Below are positions 24,408-32,333 of a stretch of 34,822 bases of DNA, in pieces. Both the position numbers and the translations under genes were made by a program. Below the pieces are notes generated by a model. It worked only from the letters and a program-made list of their open reading frames with translations. It made no database searches and had not been told where the DNA came from. The stretch lies in NCBI RefSeq assembly GCF_001700315.1, contig NZ_MASJ01000015.1:1-34822 (forward strand), written 5' to 3'. This DNA comes from Caryophanon tenue. GTDB lineage: Bacteria > Bacillota > Bacilli > Bacillales_A > Planococcaceae. How positions within the stretch are numbered: position 1 is the first letter of the stretch; every line of letters starts with the position of its first letter.

Positions 24408-25439
24408 ATGAAAAAGAAATGGTTAGCCCCTTTAGCAGGTGTATTAAGTGTAATGATGTTAGCAGCATGTAGCTCAGATGAGGAGCAATCTTCAGCAGGC
24501 GCATCATCTGATGAGCCACTAACAATGGTGTGGTACCCAAATGAATCTGGTTCAGAGATGGGCCCTTCACGTGATGCATTCAGCGAAATTTTTGAAGAAG
24601 CAACAGGTCGTGAAGTAGAGCATAAATTAACGACAGATTATGCGATTGCGATTGAGTCGATTGCAAGCGGCAATGCACATATCGCCTTCATGGGACCACA
24701 AGGCTACATCGAAGCGAACGATAAAAGTGAAGATGTGATTCCGCTTGTTGTACGCTCGGGTGAATCAGGTACATTAGATGACGCCGTCTATCATAGCTGG
24801 CTAGCCGTACCGAAAGACAAAGCAGAAGACTACAAAATTGATGGTGAGTTCTCATTAGATGCAACAGAAGGTAAATCCATTTCGTTCGTATCCGCTTCAT
24901 CAACGTCAGGCTTTAAAGTACCGACAAGCTCAATCATTGCACACTTCAGTGATGAAGGTATTACAGAAGAAGAGCTAATGGAAGGCAACGAGATCTACCC
25001 AGAAGTGCTGTTTGGTGATTCGCACCAAGGTTCAGCTGTGAATATGTTAATGGAACGTTCAGACGTAGCCGCATTTTGTGATACATGTGTAGGCGACTAT
25101 GTAGAAATCGTAGAAGGGGAAGAAAATACACCAGGTGCTATTTACAAAGTAAAAGATGACGCAGCAGCACCATTCAATACATTAGCTGGTGAAGAGTTTA
25201 CGTTAATCTCCGTAACACCGGTATTAAATTCACCATTCGTTGTGAATCAGTCCGTGTTAACTGAAGAAGAGATTACTACATTGAAAGAGCTTTTAGTTTC
25301 AGATGAAACAGCGAACAATACAAGTATCTTTGTACCTGAGGATTCAGGGGAGACAGGTTTATTTTCTAAAACAGCGGATGAGCGTTTCCTAGAAGTAGAA
25401 GATGCATGGTTTGATCCAATTCGTGAGTTATCAAAATAA
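24408..25439 (+). CDS. phnD: Phosphonate ABC transporter substrate-binding lipoprotein PhnD
   Basis: A 343-residue binding protein that captures phosphonates outside the membrane and hands them to PhnE. It is a lipoprotein: a basic start MKKKW, a hydrophobic core and the lipobox LAAC with Cys at about residue 21. The mature part has the PhnD/TRL-type fold, with LTTDYAIAIESIASGNAHIA and FVSASSTSGFKVP. It has a CxxC (FCDTCVGDY) late in the protein, which is unusual for a surface protein. I start it at 24408, since aaaaaaggag lies about 9 bases upstream; an in-frame ATG at 24336 has no binding site and precedes the signal peptide. It begins 117 bases after the PHP gene, with no terminator seen between. 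Confidence 0.94.
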   Translation: MKKKWLAPLAGVLSVMMLAACSSDEEQSSAGASSDEPLTMVWYPNESGSEMGPSRDAFSEIFEEATGREVEHKLTTDYAIAIESIASGNAHIAFMGPQGYIEANDKSEDVIPLVVRSGESGTLDDAVYHSWLAVPKDKAEDYKIDGEFSLDATEGKSISFVSASSTSGFKVPTSSIIAHFSDEGITEEELMEGNEIYPEVLFGDSHQGSAVNMLMERSDVAAFCDTCVGDYVEIVEGEENTPGAIYKVKDDAAAPFNTLAGEEFTLISVTPVLNSPFVVNQSVLTEEEITTLKELLVSDETANNTSIFVPEDSGETGLFSKTADERFLEVEDAWFDPIRELSK

Positions 25440-25449
25440 TGTGCACACG

Positions 25450-25483
25450 GGGCTTCTATCTCAGTGGATAGAGGTCCTTTTTT
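25450..25483 (+). terminator. Hairpin with T run between phnD and phnC
   Basis: GGGCTTCTATC pairs with GATAGAGGTCC along 11 positions (two G-T pairs) around TCAGTG, then six T. It is probably a partial terminator that keeps transport ATPase and permease levels below that of the binding protein. Confidence 0.75.
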
Positions 25484-25510
25484 AAAAACGAAAAACAAAG
25501 GAGAACGACA

Positions 25511-26347
25511 ATGGCGACAATTACATTGGAACGCACTGAACAACAAGCAGACATTTTTAGCCGCCCGCAGTCAAAGGTAGCTGAGACTGTTTTACAGCTA
25601 ACGGATGTTGCGAAAACATATGATAAACAGACGATGATTTTACGTAATATAGACGTAGCGTTGCATAAAGGTGAGTTTGTATCAATCATTGGGAAGTCGG
25701 GTGCTGGTAAATCGACGTTATTACGCTGTGTGAATCGCATGATTGAGCCGACAAGTGGCGAGATTGTATTTGATGGACAAAATATTACGCATTTGAAGAA
25801 AAAAGAATTACGCAAGCAACGTGCCAAAATCGGCATGATTTTTCAGCATTACAACTTAGTGTCACGCTTAACGGTGTTTGAAAATGTATTGCACGGTCGT
25901 TTTGGCTATAAATCAACATTACAAGGCGTACTTGGTTTATATACAGAAGAAGAAAAGCAGCTCGCTCTTACAATTCTTGAGAAACTAGGGATGCAAGAAC
26001 ATATTTACAAACGTTGTGACCAATTGAGTGGTGGACAAAAGCAGCGTGTAGGGATTGCACGTGCACTTGTGCAAGAGCCGACATTACTACTATGTGATGA
26101 ACCAATTGCATCGCTTGACCCGAACGCGTCGAAAATTATTATGGATCACTTAAAAGAAATTTCACAGTCAATGGGCATTACGGTGCTCGTCAACTTACAC
26201 CAAGTTGATGTTGCAATGAAATATTCAGATCGCATTATCGGTTTAAGTCACGGTACAAAAGTATTTGATGACGTACCAAGTCGTCTTAGCCAGTTTGCAA
26301 TTCGTGATATTTACGGCACAGATGTTGATGAACTCATTACGGAATAG
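25511..26347 (+). CDS. phnC: Phosphonate ABC transporter ATP-binding protein PhnC
   Basis: A 278-residue ATPase that powers phosphonate import. Walker A is GKSGAGKST (about 63-71), the signature QLSGGQKQRVGIARAL, Walker B LLLCDEPIASLD, and the switch region VNLHQVDVAM. An N-terminal extension of about 28 residues precedes the usual start (VLQLTDVAKTY). The ATG at 25511 is supported by aaaggag 8 bases upstream. It is followed at once by two permease genes. Confidence 0.94.
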   Translation: MATITLERTEQQADIFSRPQSKVAETVLQLTDVAKTYDKQTMILRNIDVALHKGEFVSIIGKSGAGKSTLLRCVNRMIEPTSGEIVFDGQNITHLKKKELRKQRAKIGMIFQHYNLVSRLTVFENVLHGRFGYKSTLQGVLGLYTEEEKQLALTILEKLGMQEHIYKRCDQLSGGQKQRVGIARALVQEPTLLLCDEPIASLDPNASKIIMDHLKEISQSMGITVLVNLHQVDVAMKYSDRIIGLSHGTKVFDDVPSRLSQFAIRDIYGTDVDELITE

Positions 26348-26356
26348 GTGACGAAC

Positions 26357-27145
26357 ATGACAGGGACACAATTTTTACGTAAAAAGAAATGGACGATGAC
26401 AATTGTATTTATCATTTTAATTGCACTCACATATGGGTCAGCAGCATTAACACAATTTAATTTAATCGATGGTTTGGCGTCAATTCCGGCAACGATTGCG
26501 TGGATGTTTAGCAATTTAATCCCAACAGCTGCCTCGTTTGAAAACTTGCCAAAAGTGCTGGGGCGCTTATGGGAAACGATTATTTTAGCCATCGTTGCAT
26601 CGACAACAGCAGCTATTTGTGCGTTATTATTCGCGATGCTTGGTGCGCAAACGACACAAGTGAACCGCTTCTTCGGTGTGACGGCACGTTTTATCGCCTC
26701 TGTTTTCCGAAACATTCCGGTGGTGGCGTGGGCGCTAATTTTAGTTATTTCATTTGGTCACCACATTTTAACGGGCTATTTTGCGCTATTTTTCTCAACA
26801 TTTGGCTTTTTAGTACGTATGTTTATTGAGACGATTGATGAAGCAAGCTCAGATGGTGTCGAAGCATTAACGGCAAGTGGTGCTACCTATTTCCAGATGG
26901 TTGTTAAAGGCGTATTGCCCGACACATTACCACAAATGCTGAGTTGGGTATTTTATATGATTGAAACGAACATTCGCAGTGCGACACTTGTTGGTATTTT
27001 AACGGGTACAGGTATCGGCTATTTATTTGACCTTTATTATAAAAACTTAGATTATGCGATGCTAGGGCTTATTACGATTTTAATTATTGTAATTGTGTTC
27101 TTTATTGAATTTACATCAAACTCGGTAAGGAGGGCGATTTCATAA
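26357..27145 (+). CDS. phnE: Phosphonate ABC transporter permease PhnE (first copy)
   Basis: A 262-residue membrane permease of the PhnE type. About six hydrophobic segments; the first is MTIVFIILIALTYGSAALT. The cytoplasmic EAA-like loop that contacts PhnC is GVEALTASGATYFQMVVKGV. I prefer the ATG at 26357 (aggtga 5 bases upstream) over a GTG at 26348, which is adjacent to the phnC stop; the difference is three residues. The last base overlaps the second phnE. Confidence 0.92.
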   Translation: MTGTQFLRKKKWTMTIVFIILIALTYGSAALTQFNLIDGLASIPATIAWMFSNLIPTAASFENLPKVLGRLWETIILAIVASTTAAICALLFAMLGAQTTQVNRFFGVTARFIASVFRNIPVVAWALILVISFGHHILTGYFALFFSTFGFLVRMFIETIDEASSDGVEALTASGATYFQMVVKGVLPDTLPQMLSWVFYMIETNIRSATLVGILTGTGIGYLFDLYYKNLDYAMLGLITILIIVIVFFIEFTSNSVRRAIS

Positions 27146-27990
27146 TGGAGGCACTTCCATCATTACCGAATGTAGCCATGAAAAATGGGCGCATTCAAAT
27201 TAAGAAGCAAACGAAAGCAACCATCGTGATGCGTATCGTCTTGTGGACATTATTTGCGATGACGGTCATCGGTCCGTTTTTACTAGATTACGGAGAGATT
27301 GATTGGGCAGAAGCATTGTCATTAACACTTGGCAATTTGCAGATGATGTTTTTACAGCCTGCATTTAATCAAATTACATTTGGCACAGCGATGATGCAAA
27401 TTGGTATTACGTTGGCACTGGCATTTTTAGCGACAGTATTGGGAGCAGTCATTTCGTTCTTCTTAGCTGCATTTAGTGCGCGAAATTTATCGCCTGCGTG
27501 GTTAGCGAATATCATTATTGCATCGAACTCGTTCGTACGTGCTGTACCGACTGTATTATGGGTATTAATTTTTGCGATTGTTGCAGGGCTTGGCGCGATT
27601 GCATGTGTATTAGGGATGATGTTACATACGATTGCTTATTTAACAAAAGCATATGCAGAGTCATTTGAAGAGCTAGATGAAGGAACGATTGAAGCGTTAA
27701 AAGCATCTGGTGCAAACTGGTGGCATATTGTATGGCATGCGGTTATTCCACAATCGTCATCGTATATTATTTCATGGACGTTTTTACGTTTTGAAACGAA
27801 CTATGATGTGGCAGTGGCGATGGGTGCTGCGGCTGCGGCTGGCGGTATTGGCTTTGAGTTATTCATGGCATCGAGCTTCTATTACGATTTACACGAAGTT
27901 GGGATGATTACGTACTGCGCACTAGTTGTTGCTATTTTATTAGAAATGATTTCAATCCGCATTAAACGTCATTATTTAGGGAAAGCATAA
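27145..27990 (+). CDS. phnE2: Phosphonate ABC transporter permease PhnE (second copy)
   Basis: A 281-residue second permease, probably forming a heterodimer with the first. Membrane segments begin at about residue 27 (IVMRIVLWTLFAMTVIGPF). The loop GTIEALKASGANWWHIVWHA matches the PhnE ATPase-contact motif. A taaggaggg site lies 10 bases upstream of the ATG, and the start overlaps the previous stop by one base. Last gene of the phn cluster; the hairpin in the following repeat can end transcription. Confidence 0.93.
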   Translation: MEALPSLPNVAMKNGRIQIKKQTKATIVMRIVLWTLFAMTVIGPFLLDYGEIDWAEALSLTLGNLQMMFLQPAFNQITFGTAMMQIGITLALAFLATVLGAVISFFLAAFSARNLSPAWLANIIIASNSFVRAVPTVLWVLIFAIVAGLGAIACVLGMMLHTIAYLTKAYAESFEELDEGTIEALKASGANWWHIVWHAVIPQSSSYIISWTFLRFETNYDVAVAMGAAAAAGGIGFELFMASSFYYDLHEVGMITYCALVVAILLEMISIRIKRHYLGKA

Positions 27991-28022
27991 ATCAGAAATG
28001 GCGATGAGATTGAGAAAACAGT

Positions 28023-28264
28023 AAATAGAGGCTGAGACAAAACAAAGTGTTAGGAGAAATCTCGTCATTTCTCCTAACACTTTTCTGCTTTCGTCGACGT
28101 AAATTTTCGAGCAGGCTTTTCTGCGGTACGGCTCGAGCCTGTAGTCTCTCGCTCGTACTGTTCCGCTAGAAGTCCGCTCTTCATTTAACGACGACGTATC
28201 AAATATTTATCATCGAACATCGTTGGGATTGATTTGAATTACCCTTCTGTCCCAGCCTCTATTT
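28023..28264. repeat. Element with 17-bp terminal inverted repeats
   Basis: The ends are AAATAGAGGCTGAGACA (28023-28039) and its complement with one mismatch (28248-28264, TGTCCCAGCCTCTATTT). The 242 bases have no ORF but several internal inverted repeats, among them a perfect 14-bp hairpin. The GAGGCTGRGACA...TGTCCCAGCCTC design resembles small interspersed repeats seen in Gram-positive genomes. No second copy lies in the window, so its repeat nature is inferred. Confidence 0.55.
28047..28085 (+). terminator. Terminator of the phn operon, inside the repeat element
   Basis: A perfect 14-bp stem, GTGTTAGGAGAAAT with ATTTCTCCTAACAC, and a 6-nt loop are followed by TTTTCTG. It is 57 bases after phnE2. 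Confidence 0.75.
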
Positions 28265-28549
28265 TTCTGCTTAAAAGCTTATGCTGCTGCGATATCTCGT
28301 CGCAGAAAACCATTGTTTTTTCTGCTGAAGTCGCCGCTTATGTCGGGACGCACCGACAAATGTTTATCAACTCCATGAACTTGTCTTTATCAGAAATAGG
28401 TTTCTATCTCTGCTTGCTTTTTTATTTCGGGTACATATGAAATTGTGACAAGTGGATGTTCAGAAAAAGTCCTTTTTTCATATTTCGTCGAGTAATTTGT
28501 CGCTATTTACGGTACGATAAATAGGCGAATAAAAAGGAGAGATGCTGGC
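28265..28549. other. Structured non-coding region before the acetyltransferase
   Basis: No gene seen. It contains a small perfect hairpin, CTGCGA-tatctcg-TCGCAG, near 28283-28301, and TGTCGGGACGCACCGACA near 28339-28356. An inverted repeat CTATTTA...TAAATAG at 28503-28524 lies just before the downstream gene and may be an operator. I see no clear promoter boxes. Confidence 0.4.
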
Positions 28550-29008
28550 ATGTTATTTGAGTTTGAAGAGGTAACCACCCCAAATCGCCAAGCGTATAAG
28601 CCATTATTATTAATGGCAGACGACAGTGAAGCGATGGTGAATACATATATTAGTGAAGGGCAGCTATATGAAGCGCGTATCGGTGATGACATTATTGGCG
28701 TCCTTCTTTGTGCAGAAATAGAGCCAAATGTAGTGGAACTGAAAAATATTGCGCTTCGTCCGACTTATCGAGGCAAAGGTATCGGTAAAGAAATGGTAGC
28801 GACAGCGTTAGAGATGTACGCTCAAAAAGGCTACGAAAAAATGATTATCGGTACGGCAAATTGCAGTATTGATAATATTGCATTGTATCAAAAGATGGGC
28901 TTCCGTTTATATGATGTGAAAAAAGATTTTTTTGCGTCGTATCCTAAGCCTATCACGGAGTTTGGTATCCGCGGGGTCGATATGTGGATGTTTGAACGCG
29001 CATTATAG
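28550..29008 (+). CDS. GNAT acetyltransferase, YvbK-like
   Basis: A 152-residue acetyl-CoA-dependent acetyltransferase. The strand VVELKNIALRP and the acetyl-CoA loop YRGKGIGKEMV (about 82-92) form the GNAT core. NIALYQKMGFRLYDV and the C-terminal FGIRGVDMWMFERAL match the YvbK group of Bacillus. The substrate is unknown. An aaaaaggag site lies 10 bases before the ATG. Single-gene unit. Confidence 0.85.
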   Translation: MLFEFEEVTTPNRQAYKPLLLMADDSEAMVNTYISEGQLYEARIGDDIIGVLLCAEIEPNVVELKNIALRPTYRGKGIGKEMVATALEMYAQKGYEKMIIGTANCSIDNIALYQKMGFRLYDVKKDFFASYPKPITEFGIRGVDMWMFERAL

Positions 29009-29010
29009 GG

Positions 29011-29039
29011 TTGTACTTCTACAACACATAGGCTAAGAT
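29011..29039 (+). promoter_or_regulatory. Sigma-A promoter of the thiamin operon
   Basis: TTGTAC at 29011-29016, a 17-base spacer and TAAGAT at 29034-29039, about 22 bases before the first TPP riboswitch. Confidence 0.65.
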
Positions 29040-29060
29040 AAAGATAATTAAATGAATTTG

Positions 29061-29139
29061 CAGGGGGACACAGCATGTGTTGAGAAGGTTAAAACCTGAC
29101 CCTTAGAACCTGATCCGTTAACACGGGCGTAGGGAGCAA
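29061..29139 (+). promoter_or_regulatory. TPP riboswitch 1
   Basis: A thiamin pyrophosphate aptamer of the THI-box type. It has the opening AGGGGG, the sensor segment GTTGAGAAGG, the conserved ACCCTTAGAACCTGATC-like block (here GACCCTTAGAACCTGATC) and the closing GGGCGTAGGGAGCAA. When TPP is bound, the following hairpin should stop transcription. Confidence 0.95.
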
Positions 29140-29167
29140 CGTACACGATTTCAATATGTGCTTACAC

Positions 29168-29201
29168 GCTCTCCGTATATTTTTATGGAGAGCTTTTCTT
29201 T
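29168..29201 (+). terminator. Expression-platform terminator of TPP riboswitch 1
   Basis: GCTCTCC pairs with GGAGAGC around a 12-nt A+T-rich loop, then TTTTCTTTT. It comes about 30 bases after the aptamer. Confidence 0.85.
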
Positions 29202-29217
29202 TGCAAATACTTTAATT

Positions 29218-29296
29218 GCGGGGGGACACGACGAGTGTTGAGAAGGTTAAAACCTGACCCTTAGAACCTGACAGTTAATACTGGCGTAGGGAGCAA
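29218..29296 (+). promoter_or_regulatory. TPP riboswitch 2
   Basis: A second TPP aptamer, sharing 37 identical bases with the first (29077-29113 and 29235-29271). It has GGGGGG, GTTGAGAAGG, GACCCTTAGAACCTGA and GGCGTAGGGAGCAA. Where the first has CTGATC the second has CTGAC, so it is shorter by a base at the conserved junction and may bind TPP less well. Confidence 0.93.
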
Positions 29297-29323
29297 TGAG
29301 TGGCAGCAGTCTGCCCTTTTTTA

Positions 29324-29356
29324 AGCATCTCTACATTTTGTAGAGGTGCTTTTTTT
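29324..29356 (+). terminator. Expression-platform terminator of TPP riboswitch 2
   Basis: AGCATCTCTACA pairs with TGTAGAGGTGCT (one G-T pair) around a 3-nt loop, followed by seven or more T. It lies 39 bases before tenA. Confidence 0.9.
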
Positions 29357-29394
29357 GCGCTTACGTTCACCTATCACAAGGAGGAACAACAAAC

Positions 29395-30084
29395 ATGACG
29401 TTTTGTACAGAAGTAAGACAGCAAACAGATGCTTATTGGCAAGCAAGCTTTGAGCATCCATTCGTAAAAGGCATTGTAGAAGGAACATTACCACTGGAAA
29501 ACTTTAAATATTATATGCTGCAAGATGCGTATTATTTAAAGCATTACACAAAGGTGCTCGCGCTCGCCGCAGCAAAAGCGGAGCATGATGAAGATATTCA
29601 ATATTTTTTACGTACAGCACAAATGATTCACGATGCGGAGCTTGAGCTTCACCGCACAACATTTGCGACACTCGGCGTGACTGAGGAGGAAATCGCACAG
29701 TTTCAACCAGCGCCAGCTGCGTATAATTATATTTGCCATATGTATCAAACGGTACATAACGAAGATGTACCAGCTGCATTTGCAGCGATTTTGCCGTGTC
29801 CGTGGCTGTATGTCGAAATTGGGCAGTTGTATAAGGCGTACAAGCCAAGCGAGCCACTATATGCACAGTGGTTAGCATTATACAGCTCCGATGATTTTTT
29901 ACACATGTTAGATGGGCAAAAAAATATGATGGACCGTTTTGCCACGCAACATCCGAAGCGTGACGAATTAGCACACCACTTTATGAAAAGCTGTTATTAC
30001 GAGTGGCAGTTCTGGGAAATGTCATGGACGTTGCAAAACTGGACAGAGGGAGTGTATCCGTATGAGCTTACAAGCCATTTATAA
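29395..30084 (+). CDS. tenA: Aminopyrimidine aminohydrolase TenA (thiaminase II)
   Basis: Hydrolyses aminopyrimidine breakdown products of thiamin to hydroxymethylpyrimidine (HMP), which ThiD then phosphorylates. The 229 residues match the family. The catalytic Cys135 lies in LPCPWLYVEIG, at the same number as in B. subtilis TenA. The acidic active-site residues are near 203-208 (YYEWQFWEMSW). The early QDAYYLKHYTKVLALAAAK motif is also typical. An aaggagg site is about 10 bases before the ATG. Controlled by the two TPP riboswitches upstream; overlaps thiM by 23 bases. Confidence 0.96.
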   Translation: MTFCTEVRQQTDAYWQASFEHPFVKGIVEGTLPLENFKYYMLQDAYYLKHYTKVLALAAAKAEHDEDIQYFLRTAQMIHDAELELHRTTFATLGVTEEEIAQFQPAPAAYNYICHMYQTVHNEDVPAAFAAILPCPWLYVEIGQLYKAYKPSEPLYAQWLALYSSDDFLHMLDGQKNMMDRFATQHPKRDELAHHFMKSCYYEWQFWEMSWTLQNWTEGVYPYELTSHL

Positions 30085-30805
30085 AAAGCAACCACTTGTA
30101 CACTGCATAACCAACTATGTCGTCGCGAATTTTACAGCGAATGGTTTATTAGCAATTGGTGCATCTCCGGTGATGGCAGATGCTGTTGAAGAAGCGGCCG
30201 ATATGGCAAAGGTGTCCGATGCCCTGCTCATTAATATCGGCACATTGCGTCCACATACAGTCGAAGCAATGGTTCGTGCTGGACAGAGTGCTAATGCACA
30301 TCATGTTCCAGTAGTACTAGACCCAGTTGGCGTAGGTGCGACAGCATACCGCTTAGAAACAGTACGCGACTTACTCGCACAAATTCAGTTCCAAGCGATT
30401 CGTTGTAATGCAGGCGAACTAGCGATGATTGCGAATGTACCATGGCAAGCAAAAGGTGTTGATAGCGGAAGTGGTGACATGGATATTGCGGCGGTAGCGC
30501 AGGATGTGGCGAAAAAGTATGAGTGCCTTGTCATTGTGACCGGCGAAGTAGATGTCGTAACAGACGGCGTACAAGTAGCACATATTTCGGGTGGCGCGGA
30601 GATGATTACGCGCGTTACGGGAAGCGGCTGTTTATTAAGTGCGATTTGTGCGGCAACCTTATCAGTACCAGGTGAGCCACTGTCCAATATCGTTGCGACA
30701 TTGCAGGACTATAAACACGTGGCTGCATTAGCAGATGCAACGCATGGTACATTCCAACATAATTTCTTTAATGCATTGCAGCAACAGGCGGAGGTGCTTG
30801 TATGA
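30062..30805 (+). CDS. thiM: Hydroxyethylthiazole kinase ThiM
   Basis: Phosphorylates the thiazole moiety 4-methyl-5-hydroxyethylthiazole for salvage into thiamin. The 247 residues contain the N-terminal PLVHCITNYVVANFTANGLL, the substrate segment ASPVMADAVEEA, LDPVGVGAT near 92-100 and the anion-hole and catalytic motif TRVTGSGCLLSA near 196-207 (Cys204). The start ATG at 30062 lies within the end of tenA, with gagggagt 4-9 bases upstream. The stop overlaps thiD by four bases. Confidence 0.96.
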   Translation: MSLQAIYKKQPLVHCITNYVVANFTANGLLAIGASPVMADAVEEAADMAKVSDALLINIGTLRPHTVEAMVRAGQSANAHHVPVVLDPVGVGATAYRLETVRDLLAQIQFQAIRCNAGELAMIANVPWQAKGVDSGSGDMDIAAVAQDVAKKYECLVIVTGEVDVVTDGVQVAHISGGAEMITRVTGSGCLLSAICAATLSVPGEPLSNIVATLQDYKHVAALADATHGTFQHNFFNALQQQAEVLV

Positions 30806-31620
30806 TTGCATTAACAATTGCGGGTTCTGACAGTGGTGGCGGTGCAGGCATTCAGGCGGATATTAAAACGTTTCAGGAGCACGGCGTTTTTGGCACATCA
30901 GCGCTTACAGCATTAACGGCACAAAATACATGTGGTGTACATGATGTTATGGCGGTTACTGCGCAGTTTTTAGGCAATCAGCTACGCGCGGTGTTAGAAG
31001 ATTTTTCGGTGAAGGCGATTAAAACGGGCATGTTAGTAAATGCAGCGTTAATGAAAGAAGTGGCTCACCATGTACAAACGCTACAAGTACCGCTTGTTGT
31101 AGATCCTGTGATGATTGCAAAAGGTGGCGAGCATTTAATGGAAGATGAAGCCGTTGAAACATTACGAAATGTAATGTTGCCTCTCGCAACCGTTTGTACG
31201 CCGAATATTCCAGAGGCGGAGCGACTGACGGGCAAGAAGATTACCTCTTATGCAGATATGAAGCGAGCTGCTCATCAACTGCTTAGCCTTGGCGTGCAAT
31301 GTGTGGTTATGAAGGGCGGTCATCTGCACGAAAAAGCAGCGACAGATTATGTATTCATGCAAAGTGGTGAAGTGTTTGCGCTTGAAACGCCACGTATTGA
31401 TACGAAACAGACACACGGAACAGGCTGTACATTTTCAGCGGCGGTTACGGCACAATTAGCAAAGGGGAAAACGGTGCGCCAAGCGATTATTGAAGCGAAA
31501 AAATATATTCATTTAGCCATTGCGTATCCATTACATATTGGACATGGCTACGGGCCGACTAACCATTTTGCGTATCGCCAACAATTAGGACAATGTGAGG
31601 TGCATTATCGTGAATATTAA
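30802..31620 (+). CDS. thiD: HMP/HMP-phosphate kinase ThiD
   Basis: Phosphorylates hydroxymethylpyrimidine twice to HMP pyrophosphate, the substrate of ThiE. The 272 residues include the opening IAGSDSGGGAGIQADIKTF, VDPVMIAKGGEHLM, TPNIPEAERLTG and the catalytic loop THGTGCTFSAAVTAQL near 205-220 (Cys210). The ATG overlaps the thiM stop. The end overlaps thiE by 11 bases. Confidence 0.96.
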   Translation: MIALTIAGSDSGGGAGIQADIKTFQEHGVFGTSALTALTAQNTCGVHDVMAVTAQFLGNQLRAVLEDFSVKAIKTGMLVNAALMKEVAHHVQTLQVPLVVDPVMIAKGGEHLMEDEAVETLRNVMLPLATVCTPNIPEAERLTGKKITSYADMKRAAHQLLSLGVQCVVMKGGHLHEKAATDYVFMQSGEVFALETPRIDTKQTHGTGCTFSAAVTAQLAKGKTVRQAIIEAKKYIHLAIAYPLHIGHGYGPTNHFAYRQQLGQCEVHYREY

Positions 31621-32218
31621 AACATATTTTGTAGCAGGTTCTCAAAATTGTGAGCGTCCTCTGACAGAAGTGTTAGAGGAAGCCTTACAAGCAGGCATTA
31701 CGATGTTTCAGTACCGTGAAAAAGGACGCGGCGCAAAAACGGGTGAGGCGTATGAAGCATTAGCGATCGAATGCCAGGCGCTTTGTCGTCAATATAATGT
31801 GCCATTTATTGTGAATGATGATGTGGAACTAGCATTGGCATTACAGGCAGACGGTATACATGTAGGGCAAGATGATGCCAAAATAGATAGTTTCCGTACA
31901 CAAGCGGCAGGGAAAATTGTTGGCGTATCCGTGCATTCAGAAGAGGAAATGACTTATGCAGTTGAGCATGGGGCAGATTATGTAGGGGTTGGACCGGTAT
32001 ACACAACTTACTCGAAAGAAAATGCACCAGATGCGTGTGGACCTGATTTTATTGCAACGTTGCGTCAAGCGTATCCTCATTTCCCAATCGTTGCAATTGG
32101 GGGTATTACACCGCAAAATGTTACGCCTGTTTGGCAAGCGGGGGCGACCGGTATCGCAGTTGTGTCGGCTATCTCTAAAAGTCAAACAATCGACATGGTC
32201 GTCCGTGCATTACAATAG
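31610..32218 (+). CDS. thiE: Thiamin-phosphate synthase ThiE
   Basis: Joins HMP pyrophosphate and thiazole phosphate to thiamin monophosphate, completing the salvage route of this operon. I use the GTG at 31610 (tgaggtg 7 bases upstream), giving 202 residues and the family opening; a GTG at 31595 has no binding site. Motifs: ITMFQYREKGRGAKTG, VPFIVNDDVELALAL, GIHVGQDDA, the phosphate-binding ADYVGVGPVY, then AIGGITPQNV and the final GIAVVSAIS. It overlaps thiD by 11 bases and is followed by a terminator. Confidence 0.96.
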   Translation: MNIKTYFVAGSQNCERPLTEVLEEALQAGITMFQYREKGRGAKTGEAYEALAIECQALCRQYNVPFIVNDDVELALALQADGIHVGQDDAKIDSFRTQAAGKIVGVSVHSEEEMTYAVEHGADYVGVGPVYTTYSKENAPDACGPDFIATLRQAYPHFPIVAIGGITPQNVTPVWQAGATGIAVVSAISKSQTIDMVVRALQ

Positions 32219-32224
32219 GAAGAA

Positions 32225-32256
32225 AAACGTAGTGATTGTATCGCTACGTTTTTTAT
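32225..32256 (+). terminator. Terminator of the thiamin operon
   Basis: AAACGTAGTGAT pairs with ATCGCTACGTTT (one G-T pair) around TGT, followed by a T run. Confidence 0.92.
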
Positions 32257-32279
32257 TTGTTAAATAAAACCAAAATTTA

Positions 32280-32308
32280 TTGTTGCTACCTAACGAAGTT
32301 TGTATAAT
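32280..32308 (+). promoter_or_regulatory. Sigma-A promoter of the SLH/NlpC gene
   Basis: TTGTTG at 32280-32285, a 17-base spacer and a consensus TATAAT at 32303-32308, 26 bases before the ATG. Confidence 0.75.
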
Positions 32309-32333
32309 GAATGAAAGGAAAAAGGAGGCTACT

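Noticed and set aside
25456-25836. Minus-strand ORF of 126 codons
   Set aside because: Antisense to phnC, which has complete ABC motifs in its own frame.
29061-29296. Two long direct repeats, possible repeat array
   Set aside because: They are two TPP aptamers with conserved riboswitch blocks and separate terminators; there is no third unit and no spacer pattern.
29504-29974. Minus-strand ORF of 156 codons
   Set aside because: Antisense to tenA; no binding site or family features.
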